Notes under the pieces: generated by a model
The model's input: the letters and a program-made list of their open reading frames with translations, nothing else
Told to the model about the DNA's origin: nothing
Database searches by the model: none
Made by a program: the position numbers and the translations under genes
Source of the DNA: Cytophagales bacterium
GTDB taxonomy: Bacteria; Bacteroidota; Bacteroidia; Cytophagales; CCMP332
DNA: 54,498 bases
Direction: 5' to 3'
Assembly (NCBI GenBank): GCA_028279065.1
Contig: JANQSY010000066.1
Coordinates: forward strand, 1 to 54,498
Shown: piece by piece, positions 1 through 8,966 of the stretch
Layout of the letters: every line of letters starts with the position of its first letter
Numbering within the stretch: position 1 is the stretch's first letter

Positions 1-203
1 GGCCGAATCAATAGGACGAGCACAGGCATTCATTATTGCAATAGTACTTTACCAATGTAAGGCACATGGTATCTGGAGACGCATCGGTGGCGTCGGAAAC
101 TCTCAACTAACCCTGAAGGACTCGGGCATATTCATGTGGTGATTTCTTCTCTCCATGCAATATCTCTTGGATTGCAGATTCGTCTCACATTTTATGGGTT
201 CCT

Positions 204-1247
204 TCATGCAAATGCAACCTTCCAGTTGTCTGATATATTGATCGCAGAAGGAGTACAAGCAGGAGGTCTGTCAGCAACCTGAATGCCCAATGGAGGACAG
301 TTGTTCACTACGGGCATTTGATAATCCCGGTAAACACTGCCGATCAATTCTTTGGTGCCGTTTCCATCCAGGTCACGGTATTCTCTACACCATACACCGA
401 ACAACTGGTTACCCGGGATCCTTGGTGTTACGGTAAGCTGTCCAGAGGTCAAATTTACCCTAAGACGATCCGCAGCTGGGTCCGGAGGGCCTGAAGCTCC
501 TTTGATCGCATCATCTGCACTATAGGTTGGAGCCCAGGTAATACCTCCGACCATGGTCATCGGATCTGCATAAGGCGCATGAACAGGGGTAACGATACCA
601 CCGGTCAAAGCACCATCATCACGAGGGGTGTACATGGTGTAGGATAAGGAATCACCATCAGGATCTATTCCACCAAAGTCAACATAGAACAGTTGCTGGG
701 TACAGGCATACTCCGAAATCGGCGGGAACAGTTGTGGGGTACTGTTGATGATCTGTGAACCGGTTCCATCAACCACCGGAGGGAAAAGGGTGAACATGGT
801 CTGACCCATGCTACTTGGAGTAAGAATGTTGGTGATATTAGCGTTTCTGCAACAGGACTGCCAGGTGAACAGATAGCCTGAGGGATCGGTGTAAACCGTC
901 GGGCTCAGGGTCACAGTATCGGCATAAAAATGTCTTTCAACCGTGATAATGGTGTTTTGACAACCCGGGGTCTGGGGAGGAACAACAGAGTCCCAAAGCC
1001 TGGGCAGGGTAAAAGAACCAACATTGGTAGGTGGTAAACCCCCGGTGCCTCTTCGGTAAACATTGATTATGGCGGTGGCTGGAAGGCCAATTCCACCTGC
1101 ATCTCTATAAATGTTCACCCTCAACTCATAAGTGAAGTTGTTAACGTGGGTAATCAGGATCTCACCTCCTACAATGTGAGAAGCCTTTGTGGTTAATCCC
1201 AAAAACAGGAATAACGAAAGGAAAGTAAAGAATAACGCTTTTTTCAT
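204..1247 (-). CDS. Secreted SHIVGGE-type surface protein, short or truncated
   Basis: The start is placed at the ATG at 1247 because the next residues (MKKALFFTF...) form a clean signal peptide cleaved near residue 23. An upstream in-frame start at 1283 would put a polar stretch in front of it. The mature protein opens with SHIVGGEI and later has QSCCRNANITNI and GIDPDGDSLSY. These are recurrent in the N-terminal region of very long Bacteroidota surface proteins of the gliding/T9SS type. Those relatives normally continue for many hundreds of residues through PKD-like repeats to a C-terminal sorting domain. This one stops at about 347 residues with no sorting domain, and the 203 bases downstream show stops in all three frames. 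I infer either a truncated remnant or a short paralogue. Function is unknown beyond probable export through the Sec system. Confidence 0.7.
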   Translation of the reverse strand: MKKALFFTFLSLFLFLGLTTKASHIVGGEILITHVNNFTYELRVNIYRDAGGIGLPATAIINVYRRGTGGLPPTNVGSFTLPRLWDSVVPPQTPGCQNTIITVERHFYADTVTLSPTVYTDPSGYLFTWQSCCRNANITNILTPSSMGQTMFTLFPPVVDGTGSQIINSTPQLFPPISEYACTQQLFYVDFGGIDPDGDSLSYTMYTPRDDGALTGGIVTPVHAPYADPMTMVGGITWAPTYSADDAIKGASGPPDPAADRLRVNLTSGQLTVTPRIPGNQLFGVWCREYRDLDGNGTKELIGSVYRDYQMPVVNNCPPLGIQVADRPPACTPSAINISDNWKVAFA

Positions 1248-1591
1248 ACTCGTGATGTGGATGTAATAGTTTTCAGTTTCCAAAAATTAACAAAAAAATG
1301 GGGTTTTTCCGCGCCCAATTTTGCTAAACAACCGCAAAAGACAGCATTAAATATCAAACTGTCCATAGCCAAGTGAAAAATCCCCTTTAATGGGGGAGCT
1401 CACGAAATATCAGATAGCAAAACAAATAAATAAATGGACCTTTTCCATTTAATAAATGTGAATATGTTACTTGAGTATTAAGATAACTAGATTTATCAAA
1501 GAAAGTATATAACATTATTGATTAGCCCATTTTGAATGTAAAATGTACCATTGCCTTTCCGGAAATTTGCAGGCTTGAAAAAGTAGGGGAT
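1248..1591. other. Intergenic region between divergent genes
   Basis: AT-rich spacer between the divergent surface-protein gene and rlmD. It should carry both promoters. On the minus strand a TTAATTTTTGG stretch about 35 bases upstream of the surface-protein start resembles a Bacteroidota -7 box with one extra T. No RNA gene or convincing repeat was seen. An in-frame TTG at 1532 would extend rlmD to the left, but the extension does not look like family sequence. Confidence 0.4.
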
Positions 1592-2983
1592 TTGAAGAAA
1601 ATCATAAAAGACCTCGAGATCCTTGATTATGCTACAGAGGGGAAGGCGATGGGAAAACTGGACGGGAAGGTCTATTTCAGCCCAAATACTGTTCCGGGCG
1701 ATATCGTGGATCTCCGGCTTGTCAAAAAAAGAAGTTCATTTTCTGAGGGAAGGGTTATTAAGTATCACCGGTTTTCAGAAAAGCGGATAGATCCTTTTTG
1801 CAAGCACTTTGAGCTCTGCGGAGGGTGTCAATGGCAATCAGTGTCATATAGTGAGCAGTTGGTGTTCAAGGAGAATCAGGTAGGAGAAACCCTCAGAAGG
1901 ATCGGGGGGCTTGAAAAGGTAAAGGTGGAGCCAATTGTCGGATCACCTTTGGACAAGGAGTACCGCAACAAAATGGAGTTCTCCTTCTCAAATTCCAGAT
2001 GGCTCACACAAGAGGAGATAGAGTCCGGAGAAAGGTTTGATAGAAATGCATTGGGTTTTCATATCCCCGGCCGATATGATAAGGTTCTGGACCTGAACGA
2101 ATGCCACCTTCAGGATCTCAATTCCAATAGGATCCGAAATCGCATTAGATCCTTTGCAAGGAATTCGGAGCTTCCCTTTTACGACATTCATAAACATGAA
2201 GGTTTCTGGAGGATCATGATGCTCCGTAACAATTCCCAGGGAGAATGGCTGCTGCATTTCCAATTCGGATATCAGGATGAAGGGACTATTTCGGATTTGG
2301 CAGAGCTGATCAAAACGGAATTCCCCGAGATCACTTCAGCGTGTTACTCCATCAATCAAAAGAAGAATGATTCGATCTATGATCTGGAGATCAAACCTTT
2401 GATAGGCGATCCATTCATTTTTGAGACTTTGGGCACCCTAAAGTTCAAGATCGGCCCCAAAGCCTTTTTCCAAACCAACCTTGAACAGACAAAGAACCTT
2501 TATCAAAAGGTGCTGGAGTATGCACAATTCAAAGGAGACGAATTGGTCTGGGATCTTTATTCCGGTGTAGGGTCCATATCGCTATCTGTAGCAGGATTGG
2601 TAAGAAAGGTGATAGGAATAGAAACCGTTGAAATGGCTGTAGAAAACGCAAGGGAAAATGCGGAGATAAACGGCATCACCAACGCAGAATTTATCTCCGG
2701 AGACGTAAAAGACCTTTTGGCAAATAGAGAGGGGATCTTAGAAGAGAATCCTTCGATCGTGATACTTGATCCCCCTAGGGAAGGACTTCATAAGGATGTC
2801 TGTCAGGCTTTGATCGATCTGAAGGTTGAGAAGATCATCTATGTCAGTTGTAAGGTATCCACTCAGGCCAGGGATATCAAACTGCTTTCGGAAAGCTATG
2901 AAGTACAAAGAATTCAACCCGTCGATATGTTTCCGCATACGCATCATGTGGAATGCGTGGTTTCGTTGGAGTTGAAAGGATAA
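1592..2983 (+). CDS. rlmD: 23S rRNA (uracil-C5)-methyltransferase, RlmD/RumA family
   Basis: Methylates a uracil of 23S rRNA with S-adenosylmethionine, acting in the cytoplasm. An N-terminal TRAM-like segment (TEGKAMGKLDGKVYF, VPGDIVD) precedes a Cys cluster at residues 70, 76 and 79 plus C171, the [4Fe-4S] ligands of the RumA type. The SAM-binding segment is VWDLYSGVGSISL, followed by ILDPPREGLH. The catalytic Cys is in YVSCK (about residue 420), and the C-terminal HHVE supplies the usual general-base Glu. The start is uncertain: TTG at 1592 matches where relatives begin (KKIIKDLEI), whereas the frame is open from TTG 1532. There is no in-frame ATG nearby. Length is normal. The last 14 codons lie in a repeat that recurs at 9281-9323, so the gene's 3' end appears to have served as an insertion site. 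RlmD is preferred over RlmCD or TrmA because of the Fe-S cysteines. Confidence 0.9.
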   Translation: MKKIIKDLEILDYATEGKAMGKLDGKVYFSPNTVPGDIVDLRLVKKRSSFSEGRVIKYHRFSEKRIDPFCKHFELCGGCQWQSVSYSEQLVFKENQVGETLRRIGGLEKVKVEPIVGSPLDKEYRNKMEFSFSNSRWLTQEEIESGERFDRNALGFHIPGRYDKVLDLNECHLQDLNSNRIRNRIRSFARNSELPFYDIHKHEGFWRIMMLRNNSQGEWLLHFQFGYQDEGTISDLAELIKTEFPEITSACYSINQKKNDSIYDLEIKPLIGDPFIFETLGTLKFKIGPKAFFQTNLEQTKNLYQKVLEYAQFKGDELVWDLYSGVGSISLSVAGLVRKVIGIETVEMAVENARENAEINGITNAEFISGDVKDLLANREGILEENPSIVILDPPREGLHKDVCQALIDLKVEKIIYVSCKVSTQARDIKLLSESYEVQRIQPVDMFPHTHHVECVVSLELKG

Positions 2984-2986
2984 ATT
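2942..2986 (+). repeat. Left direct repeat: 3' end of rlmD (att-like)
   Basis: The segment from 2943 to 2967 is identical over 25 bases to 9281-9305, and similarity continues with scattered mismatches through the stop codon. It contains the last codons of rlmD. The second copy lies beyond the FlhA-like/TPR module, so the pair brackets about 6.3 kb. I interpret it as the left boundary of an island integrated at the rlmD 3' end. Confidence 0.75.
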
Positions 2987-3032
2987 GAAAAATAGGTTTA
3001 AAAAAATTAGTCAAATCGAATCCTAAAACTTT

Positions 3033-3075
3033 TTCTTGAATTATGTCTAATTTCCATCTACTACTATTTCAAGAA
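3033..3075. other. Inverted repeat at the left edge of the island
   Basis: TTCTTGAA at 3033-3040 and TTCAAGAA at 3068-3075 form an 8-bp perfect inverted repeat separated by 27 bases, between rlmD and the convergent FlhA-like gene. It could be a weak terminator stem for either gene or part of a recombination site. There is no strong U-tract, so the role is uncertain. Confidence 0.3.
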
Positions 3076-3085
3076 TTACTATGCA

Positions 3086-4465
3086 CTAATAGTCCAACTC
3101 ATCAATAATTCCAACAACGTTTATTTTGACATTATCAGGTATATCCCTTTCGCTGAAAACACGTATACCAGGAAGATCTGCTTGAAGTAACTCGATTAAG
3201 GTCTTTTGTGCTCCAATAGTCGTCAGTACTCCCTTCGTACTAATTGATGTTGCAAAATTCTGATATGCTTGATGGAATGACTCCAATAGTCTGGCTTTTT
3301 CTAGATGCTTTAAGGAAACCTCAGCAATATATTTTTCCACTGATGGAGATAATTTAACAAGCTTAATGCTTTGGTTGATAAGATACGGCTCAATAAAGTA
3401 ATAGTTGAGCTTATACTTTACATGATTGACTAGATCTATTATAGTGGGTTTCCTATTCGCCTTTGAAACTACCATTTCCGAAATTCCATAAGGCACAATT
3501 AGTTCCTCTTCCTCAGAATATTCCACCTTCATATTGACTTCAAGTAAATCTCCAATTATTCCCCTCAAATCTCGTATAGATAGACGTTCTTGTAATAACC
3601 TTCTGAGAATCTTAACCAGCTGTTCGGACCCTATCGTTTCAGTTGCATTGAATACGACCATGGGGAAAGCTTCATCTAATCTTCCTAAGACTTCATCCAT
3701 GCTATTTAGGTGAAAATAAGCCCCAAGGTTATTCATCACATTGTTTTTAGCTTCATCAAGTGATCGACAGTAGTTTAGGTTGATATCATTTAGTGTAGTG
3801 ATGAGACCTTTGGAAATCGATTCATCCACAACAAGGTCAACACCTTTTATGGTAAATCCGGAATCAAAGAAAACAGATTCTTTAAAGTTTTCAACTTGGA
3901 AATCGTCAATGGTTGTGCAGTTGGCAGGGGTTCTGAATAACATTCTCTCCTTTGAATAGGATGAAACGAGTATCTCAATTTGGTATTCAATCCAGCTCCT
4001 ATCTGCTCTGAGTTCATGGAGTTGAACAAAATCCTTTAGTGGTCTGTCGAAATTAATACCGTGATGCAGGAATGACCGGAAGAATTCCATTGAAACTTCA
4101 ATTGGAATACTGGTTTTCTTGACGAATGCTCGTACTACTTCGTTCGCTATCTCATTATTAATAATATATGTTCTGTTGGCTATTATAGCGTTATATATTC
4201 CGTGAACCAGTGAGATATCATCTTTTTTTGGGGTATCATCGAGGTAAATATTAGCAGGAAGGACTGTGTTATGAATGGAAACTGCTAGTGGAGAGTCAAG
4301 TACAAATTCGATCTCGTAAGTGAGGAGATAGTTAGGTATTCCAACGCACTCAGCAAAATGGGTGAGTAGCTCTCCAAGTTGGTGCTGAATATTGAATAGA
4401 TCATCAGAAGTTTCCGCTTGCAGAGAAGCCCTAGGAATATGAATGGAAATGACTGGATTACTCAC
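3086..4465 (-). CDS. FlhA/FHIPEP cytosolic-domain-like protein, soluble
   Basis: A 459-residue protein with no signal or membrane segment. It matches, by eye, the cytoplasmic domain of the FlhA/EscV (FHIPEP) export-gate family. A D1-like start lies at residues 4-75 (ISIHIPRAS, then VGIPNYLLTYEIEFV). A second segment is near 200-220 (DSGFTIKGVDLVVDESI). The signature LLQERLSIRDLRGIIGDLLE is near 288-308, and the C-terminal LPGIRVFSERDIPDNVKI (about 430-450) parallels the FlhA ...LPVLSxNEIPPxVKI segment. The export-channel transmembrane half is absent. The start is GTG at 4465, overlapping the TGA of the upstream TPR gene (GTGA), so translation is probably coupled. In FlhA and its relatives this domain forms nonameric rings and docks chaperone-cargo complexes. 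Whether that holds here is inference. No other flagellar or type III gene is visible. Confidence 0.75.
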   Translation of the reverse strand: MSNPVISIHIPRASLQAETSDDLFNIQHQLGELLTHFAECVGIPNYLLTYEIEFVLDSPLAVSIHNTVLPANIYLDDTPKKDDISLVHGIYNAIIANRTYIINNEIANEVVRAFVKKTSIPIEVSMEFFRSFLHHGINFDRPLKDFVQLHELRADRSWIEYQIEILVSSYSKERMLFRTPANCTTIDDFQVENFKESVFFDSGFTIKGVDLVVDESISKGLITTLNDINLNYCRSLDEAKNNVMNNLGAYFHLNSMDEVLGRLDEAFPMVVFNATETIGSEQLVKILRRLLQERLSIRDLRGIIGDLLEVNMKVEYSEEEELIVPYGISEMVVSKANRKPTIIDLVNHVKYKLNYYFIEPYLINQSIKLVKLSPSVEKYIAEVSLKHLEKARLLESFHQAYQNFATSISTKGVLTTIGAQKTLIELLQADLPGIRVFSERDIPDNVKINVVGIIDELDY

Positions 4466-7400
4466 TCTGACTTTTTAGTTGGGTGAATGATTGAGTGCCC
4501 CACCGGGGCAGATTCTAATACTTCTCCACGCGCTAATACGGGTATGCTCATGTCCGATATCGCTATGACTTTCTTCATTAAGGGGCGTAGAGCAACATCT
4601 TTAACTACAAGGCCAAACTTGTGTTCCTTGGATTTCTTGATGGCTTGCAGGTTGGTAGCAATAGTTTCTTTCAGTGCTTTCGTTAGGATCAATACATCAA
4701 TGCCGTTTCGCTTTTCCATCGCCTTTTTGAACTGGTCTTCTATAGTTTTATCCAATAAATACAACTTGTAAGAATCATTATTTCCCTCCAACTGTGGTCG
4801 AATCGTTGGGTTCATCCGAATCCTTGCTATAACCTCCGGTATGGATAATTGGGGATAATACCCTTTGTAGAAGTGATATATCAATACAAAATCATTGATA
4901 GGAGTTCTTTCCTCCACCAATCCCCGCACAAGGTTAGTAAAGGGTCCGATATGCTCATAAGTTTCAACTCCAGGGATGTCATTTTTATATTCGAGAATAT
5001 GTTCTTCGAGCAGGTTCTGGACTTCTTGTACCCGAACCATCTCAGCCAGCCAAAATGTAAGCTGCCGTTTAAAGCGGTCAAATACTCGGGTGACAATGGA
5101 CTTCTGCTGTTCAATTGATTTATTCTGCATTACTTCCAATTCCCCTTCCGCAACCAGGGTTTCCATAATCAGAATTTTATATCGACTATTCTTTTGTCTA
5201 GAAGCTCTAAGCCTTACACCAGGCACTTTCACACCATATCTGGACATGAATTCGGACCTCATTTCGGGAAGCCAGGTGCTTAAGAAATAGTCATTCAAGT
5301 CATATTCGTCAACAATATCATCTCCAAACTCTATAGCTATGGGGGTAGTGACGTTGATACCTATTGCTTCGCCCTGATCATCAGTCTGTGCTTTCTCCAC
5401 TGAATAATCAATGAGTGATCTAGTAGCGTATGTATAGGATCGCCTTTCATTAGTATCTTTTGCTTCATCTTGTTTCATTTCAAAACAATATCTGAACTGC
5501 AACCTGGTGAACTTTTCCTTTTTGGAATAACCTAAATAATCTTCAGCGTAGCTACTTTTCCCTAAGTCTTCAGCCTTAAGTGAGTACAGGTCATTAATTC
5601 CAGCTGCAATGGTACCTTTCATTAACTGAAGTGCCGCTATTCTAATTCTCACTTTTGATTCACCTGTCAATCCCAACTGCTTGATAATTTTCAAGCATTT
5701 CCTATAGTAGGTCAAGGCCTCGCCATGTGAATCAGTATATCTTTTAATAGCCTCTTTTTCGAGCCAGTTCTCCTCTTTTTTATCAAAGAAATCCGGTCTT
5801 TCGATCATATTAAATCGAGTATCTGCATACTTCATGTAATCGTTAAAATACCACCTATGAATCTCAGCAGGTTCCGGGTTTCGGTTTAGGTTCTTCTCAA
5901 GCAGTTCGATTCTTTGATCAAGATTAAATGCAGCATCCTGATTACCTATCCATGTTGCCGCCCACCAGGCAAAATCATGATGCAGCCAATTTCCAATTAT
6001 ACTCTTAAGACTATCTTGTATTTTACTAATTTTTGCAGGTTCCGAAGTATATTCAAGTTGGAGTCTTAAAAGTTCAAATGAGTTCCAATAGAATTTTTGC
6101 CTAATAATTTTAAGGTTACTATCAATTTCTCTCCTTTCTTCTGATTTGTAATATTTGGTTCGCTTTCTTCGGATCTTGTTCCATACAAAAAAAACTAATG
6201 CTTGATTGGGGTTGAATTCCTTTTCCCAAAGTCCTATGCTTTCTATTTTGCTGGCAGACAGAAAGCGAAAGAGTCGTTGTGTAACTCCATATCCTTCTTC
6301 CTCTATCTTTAACCATTCATGAGGTAAATACTCTTTAATCTTTGCCGCGAAATTTTTAATGTCGTCTTCAAAGTTCTTTTCAATGTTAGCATCTCTTTCT
6401 TTTTCAAGCTTTTTGAGACTTTTTTCCAATCGGATCTTTTGCTCGTTCTCTAAGACAGTAAGTTGCTTTCCCTTTTTATTACCGTTCTTTTTTAATACAG
6501 AACTCTCAAAGTCTTTACTCAAAATATCGCCAGCATCAAATCCTGTGTAGGCTGTTCGAGGTTGCTCTTCCTGCTTTCCAATTCTATTGATTTCCTCTTT
6601 CAAATCCTCGATCTTCTTTGTTTCCTTTTTGGTGGATTCTTCAAAATCTGTTAGCAGCTTGTCACCGGTTAGTTTGTAAAGCTCTACTTTAGCATCAAAC
6701 CAGTTTGGCTCAATACGAAGACACTCATTTTCAAGAATGCGAATTCGTTCTTCATTGTTGTCTTCAAGTAATGACAAGTAATAAAAAGGCTCAGCATAAT
6801 TGCCATTGAGCTCTATACTTTCTCTGTAAGCCCTTTTAGCTTCAATCTGATAATCTTTTACCCCAGTTCTGTTATAAAGGTGATGAAAGGCCTCACCATA
6901 CTCTTTTAAAACGAATGATGATACGATTGAGATTGCTTCTTTAGAATTTTTGGTGCTTTCCTTCCTTTTGGAAAGAGCATTTTTTTTATATCGTTTAAAG
7001 CGATCTATTAAATCACGACCGATGAATTCGAAGTAGTACGGTGCGTAGCTAATGGAATGAGACATTTGGTGTATTCGTCTTCCATCTTCCGCTTTGACGA
7101 AACAATGATACGCTTTTTCAAACTCACCATTTTCGGCATAAATTCGAATAAGACCATTTTGGATATCCGTCAAGTCAATTTCCGGAATTACGTCCTTAAA
7201 TTTTTCAGCTTTTTCAAAGAATTTTTTGGCAATATGATTGATGCCCCTGCTCTTGATATCCAGAAGCCAATATATGTAACCAATGTTCGCTAGTGCTGCA
7301 ATGTTGGCGGGGTTAATATCTAGGCATTTTTGGTACAATTTGATCACCATTAATGCTTCTTCCACATTCGATAGTGGATTTTGGCCTTGCCTCCAAGAAT

Positions 7401-8871
7401 ATTCTCTCTCTATCGCCTTTCTAAAGATGCCTGCTTCAAATCTGGGTTCTAATTCAAATAACTGTCCTAACGGGTCGGCGATCTTCGATTCATTGGTGAG
7501 AGAATTTCCGAATAGAAACAATAAATCATTGGCGGACTCAATTGGTCGCAGGCGTTCGGCTTCGTACAATTCCGACTCTGCTAGTTTTGAATCCCCAAAG
7601 CATCCAGCAATTAATGCATTGGTACAGTGCATCTTAAATAAAACTTTCCTCTTCGCTTCAGTACGAAATAATAAGGTTGATAGGGCTGTCTGAGCCTCTT
7701 CTGCATGTCTTGGAGTGGGATAAATATTTACGTTTTTTCTCCCATGAATCGCCGCCAAATTGTATTGAAATAGTATCATATTTGAATAGCCAATATGTGC
7801 ATTTGCCAGCGTAAGATACCTGTTGGTGATTTTACTCGAAATAATCGAAAGAGGCTTCTTGAGCGATCGTTTAACATATTGAGTGGCGTGGAGGCAATAA
7901 TTTGCTACCCAATTCAATTTGGAATATTTAATATCCTTCCAGAAAGGGTTGAACGGATCTAACTCTTTGATGGCCTTTAAATAAAGCTCTCCTGCTTTTT
8001 CGTAGGAAGCGAACGTATTGGATTTTGCATAATCTTTGGCTTCATAATAATAGGCCAAGCCTTTAAGGTACCTGGTGCCCAAATAGCTTATTTTGCTCTC
8101 TACATCCTTTCGTATTTGATTATAGATTTCTGTGGCTACGCTGTAGTAAATCTGCTCCAGCAGTCGCTTGTATTTTTCTACTTCTTGGTTACTGATCTCT
8201 TGCTCTAGGATATCCAGGTTGTAATAAATGGTTAAAGCCAAACGAGATGGTTGTTTTAAGCCGCCAAGCTTAATTTTGGGCATCACGATTATTTCATAAT
8301 TTTCCATTTGATCTCTGACTTCCCTGGGCCGGATGATGTATTCTCCTCCAATGTGTATATGAGATCTGTTAGGAAGACCTTCCAACTTTTTCTCTACCTC
8401 TGAGTTTTCCGATTCATAGTTTTCATCCACGAAATAGAGTCGCTGGATGCGCTCATTCAAAAGTCTAGCTATATCCTTAGGTACCCATTCCATGAATTTT
8501 TTATAAAGCGGTGAGATATCTGCAGAATCACTTACAGGTGAAAATTCACCAATGGAACAGGTATATCGAAAGGGTTTTTTCGATTCCTTAATCCAAAACT
8601 TGAACCAACCCCATGATAGGAAAGAAAGGACGGTAACCAGCAGTAAGCTAATAGAAATCCATAATTCTGGCGTAAGCGTCTTAAAATCAAATGATTTGAT
8701 TGCACACCACCAATCGGAATCAAGGGTGTAGACCACCACTTGTATTGCAGAGACAACTAATCCGACATAGAAGCCAAGACTACCAATCCTTTTTCGCTGT
8801 TGGAGACCCTTTTCAACGTTTTCGACTTTTTCGAGGATATCAGAAGGCGGCAATAAATTAGATACTCTCAC
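4462..8871 (-). CDS. Giant membrane-anchored TPR protein with C-terminal FlhA/FHIPEP-like domain
   Basis: 1469 residues from a GTG start, with no good ribosome-binding site. The layout as seen is: two N-terminal hydrophobic helices (about 31-50 and 70-91), anchoring it in the inner membrane; a long helical TPR-like region with recognisable repeats near 295 (YLKAIKELDPFNP), 514-538 (CLDINPANIAALANIGYIY), 683-703 and 1050; and highly charged coiled-coil stretches near 735-760 and 810-850. The last 300 residues resemble FlhA's cytosolic domain: TTPIAIEFGDDI near 1172, GVKVPGVRLR near 1215, LVEERTPINDF near 1322 and MSIPVLARGEV near 1443. No ATPase, nuclease or protease motif was found. It is the first gene of a two-gene unit with the soluble FlhA-C-like partner. 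I infer a scaffold or ring-forming complex at the membrane, possibly a host-defence or stress module. The function is unproven. Confidence 0.72.
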   Translation of the reverse strand: MRVSNLLPPSDILEKVENVEKGLQQRKRIGSLGFYVGLVVSAIQVVVYTLDSDWWCAIKSFDFKTLTPELWISISLLLVTVLSFLSWGWFKFWIKESKKPFRYTCSIGEFSPVSDSADISPLYKKFMEWVPKDIARLLNERIQRLYFVDENYESENSEVEKKLEGLPNRSHIHIGGEYIIRPREVRDQMENYEIIVMPKIKLGGLKQPSRLALTIYYNLDILEQEISNQEVEKYKRLLEQIYYSVATEIYNQIRKDVESKISYLGTRYLKGLAYYYEAKDYAKSNTFASYEKAGELYLKAIKELDPFNPFWKDIKYSKLNWVANYCLHATQYVKRSLKKPLSIISSKITNRYLTLANAHIGYSNMILFQYNLAAIHGRKNVNIYPTPRHAEEAQTALSTLLFRTEAKRKVLFKMHCTNALIAGCFGDSKLAESELYEAERLRPIESANDLLFLFGNSLTNESKIADPLGQLFELEPRFEAGIFRKAIEREYSWRQGQNPLSNVEEALMVIKLYQKCLDINPANIAALANIGYIYWLLDIKSRGINHIAKKFFEKAEKFKDVIPEIDLTDIQNGLIRIYAENGEFEKAYHCFVKAEDGRRIHQMSHSISYAPYYFEFIGRDLIDRFKRYKKNALSKRKESTKNSKEAISIVSSFVLKEYGEAFHHLYNRTGVKDYQIEAKRAYRESIELNGNYAEPFYYLSLLEDNNEERIRILENECLRIEPNWFDAKVELYKLTGDKLLTDFEESTKKETKKIEDLKEEINRIGKQEEQPRTAYTGFDAGDILSKDFESSVLKKNGNKKGKQLTVLENEQKIRLEKSLKKLEKERDANIEKNFEDDIKNFAAKIKEYLPHEWLKIEEEGYGVTQRLFRFLSASKIESIGLWEKEFNPNQALVFFVWNKIRRKRTKYYKSEERREIDSNLKIIRQKFYWNSFELLRLQLEYTSEPAKISKIQDSLKSIIGNWLHHDFAWWAATWIGNQDAAFNLDQRIELLEKNLNRNPEPAEIHRWYFNDYMKYADTRFNMIERPDFFDKKEENWLEKEAIKRYTDSHGEALTYYRKCLKIIKQLGLTGESKVRIRIAALQLMKGTIAAGINDLYSLKAEDLGKSSYAEDYLGYSKKEKFTRLQFRYCFEMKQDEAKDTNERRSYTYATRSLIDYSVEKAQTDDQGEAIGINVTTPIAIEFGDDIVDEYDLNDYFLSTWLPEMRSEFMSRYGVKVPGVRLRASRQKNSRYKILIMETLVAEGELEVMQNKSIEQQKSIVTRVFDRFKRQLTFWLAEMVRVQEVQNLLEEHILEYKNDIPGVETYEHIGPFTNLVRGLVEERTPINDFVLIYHFYKGYYPQLSIPEVIARIRMNPTIRPQLEGNNDSYKLYLLDKTIEDQFKKAMEKRNGIDVLILTKALKETIATNLQAIKKSKEHKFGLVVKDVALRPLMKKVIAISDMSIPVLARGEVLESAPVGHSIIHPTKKSE

Positions 8872-8948
8872 AGGGCTTAACGGTTATGGCATTTAGGTTT
8901 TGTCTATTAGGCTGGAGAGCAATTTCCTTTTTTAATGTTTCTTAATCA

Positions 8949-8966
8949 ATACCCAAAATTGGGTAT
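8949..8966. promoter_or_regulatory. Palindromic operator candidate upstream of the TPR/FlhA-like operon
   Basis: ATACCCAA-AA-TTGGGTAT is a perfect 8-bp inverted repeat about 80 bases upstream of the GTG start. On the minus strand it includes CAATTTTG, one mismatch from the Bacteroidota -7 consensus TAnnTTTG, so a repressor binding here would overlap the promoter. No dedicated regulator is encoded inside the island. The nearest is the Crp/Fnr-type gene just outside it. Confidence 0.4.

Noticed and set aside
1-203. Continuation of the surface-protein gene
   Set aside because: All three minus-strand frames contain stops and none continues the family pattern convincingly, so no coding feature is called.
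3086-8871. A partial type III secretion or flagellar locus
   Set aside because: Only the FlhA cytosolic-domain-like region is recognisable. There is no export-channel half, no other Flh/Fli/Sct component and no ATPase, so a working secretion apparatus here is not supported.
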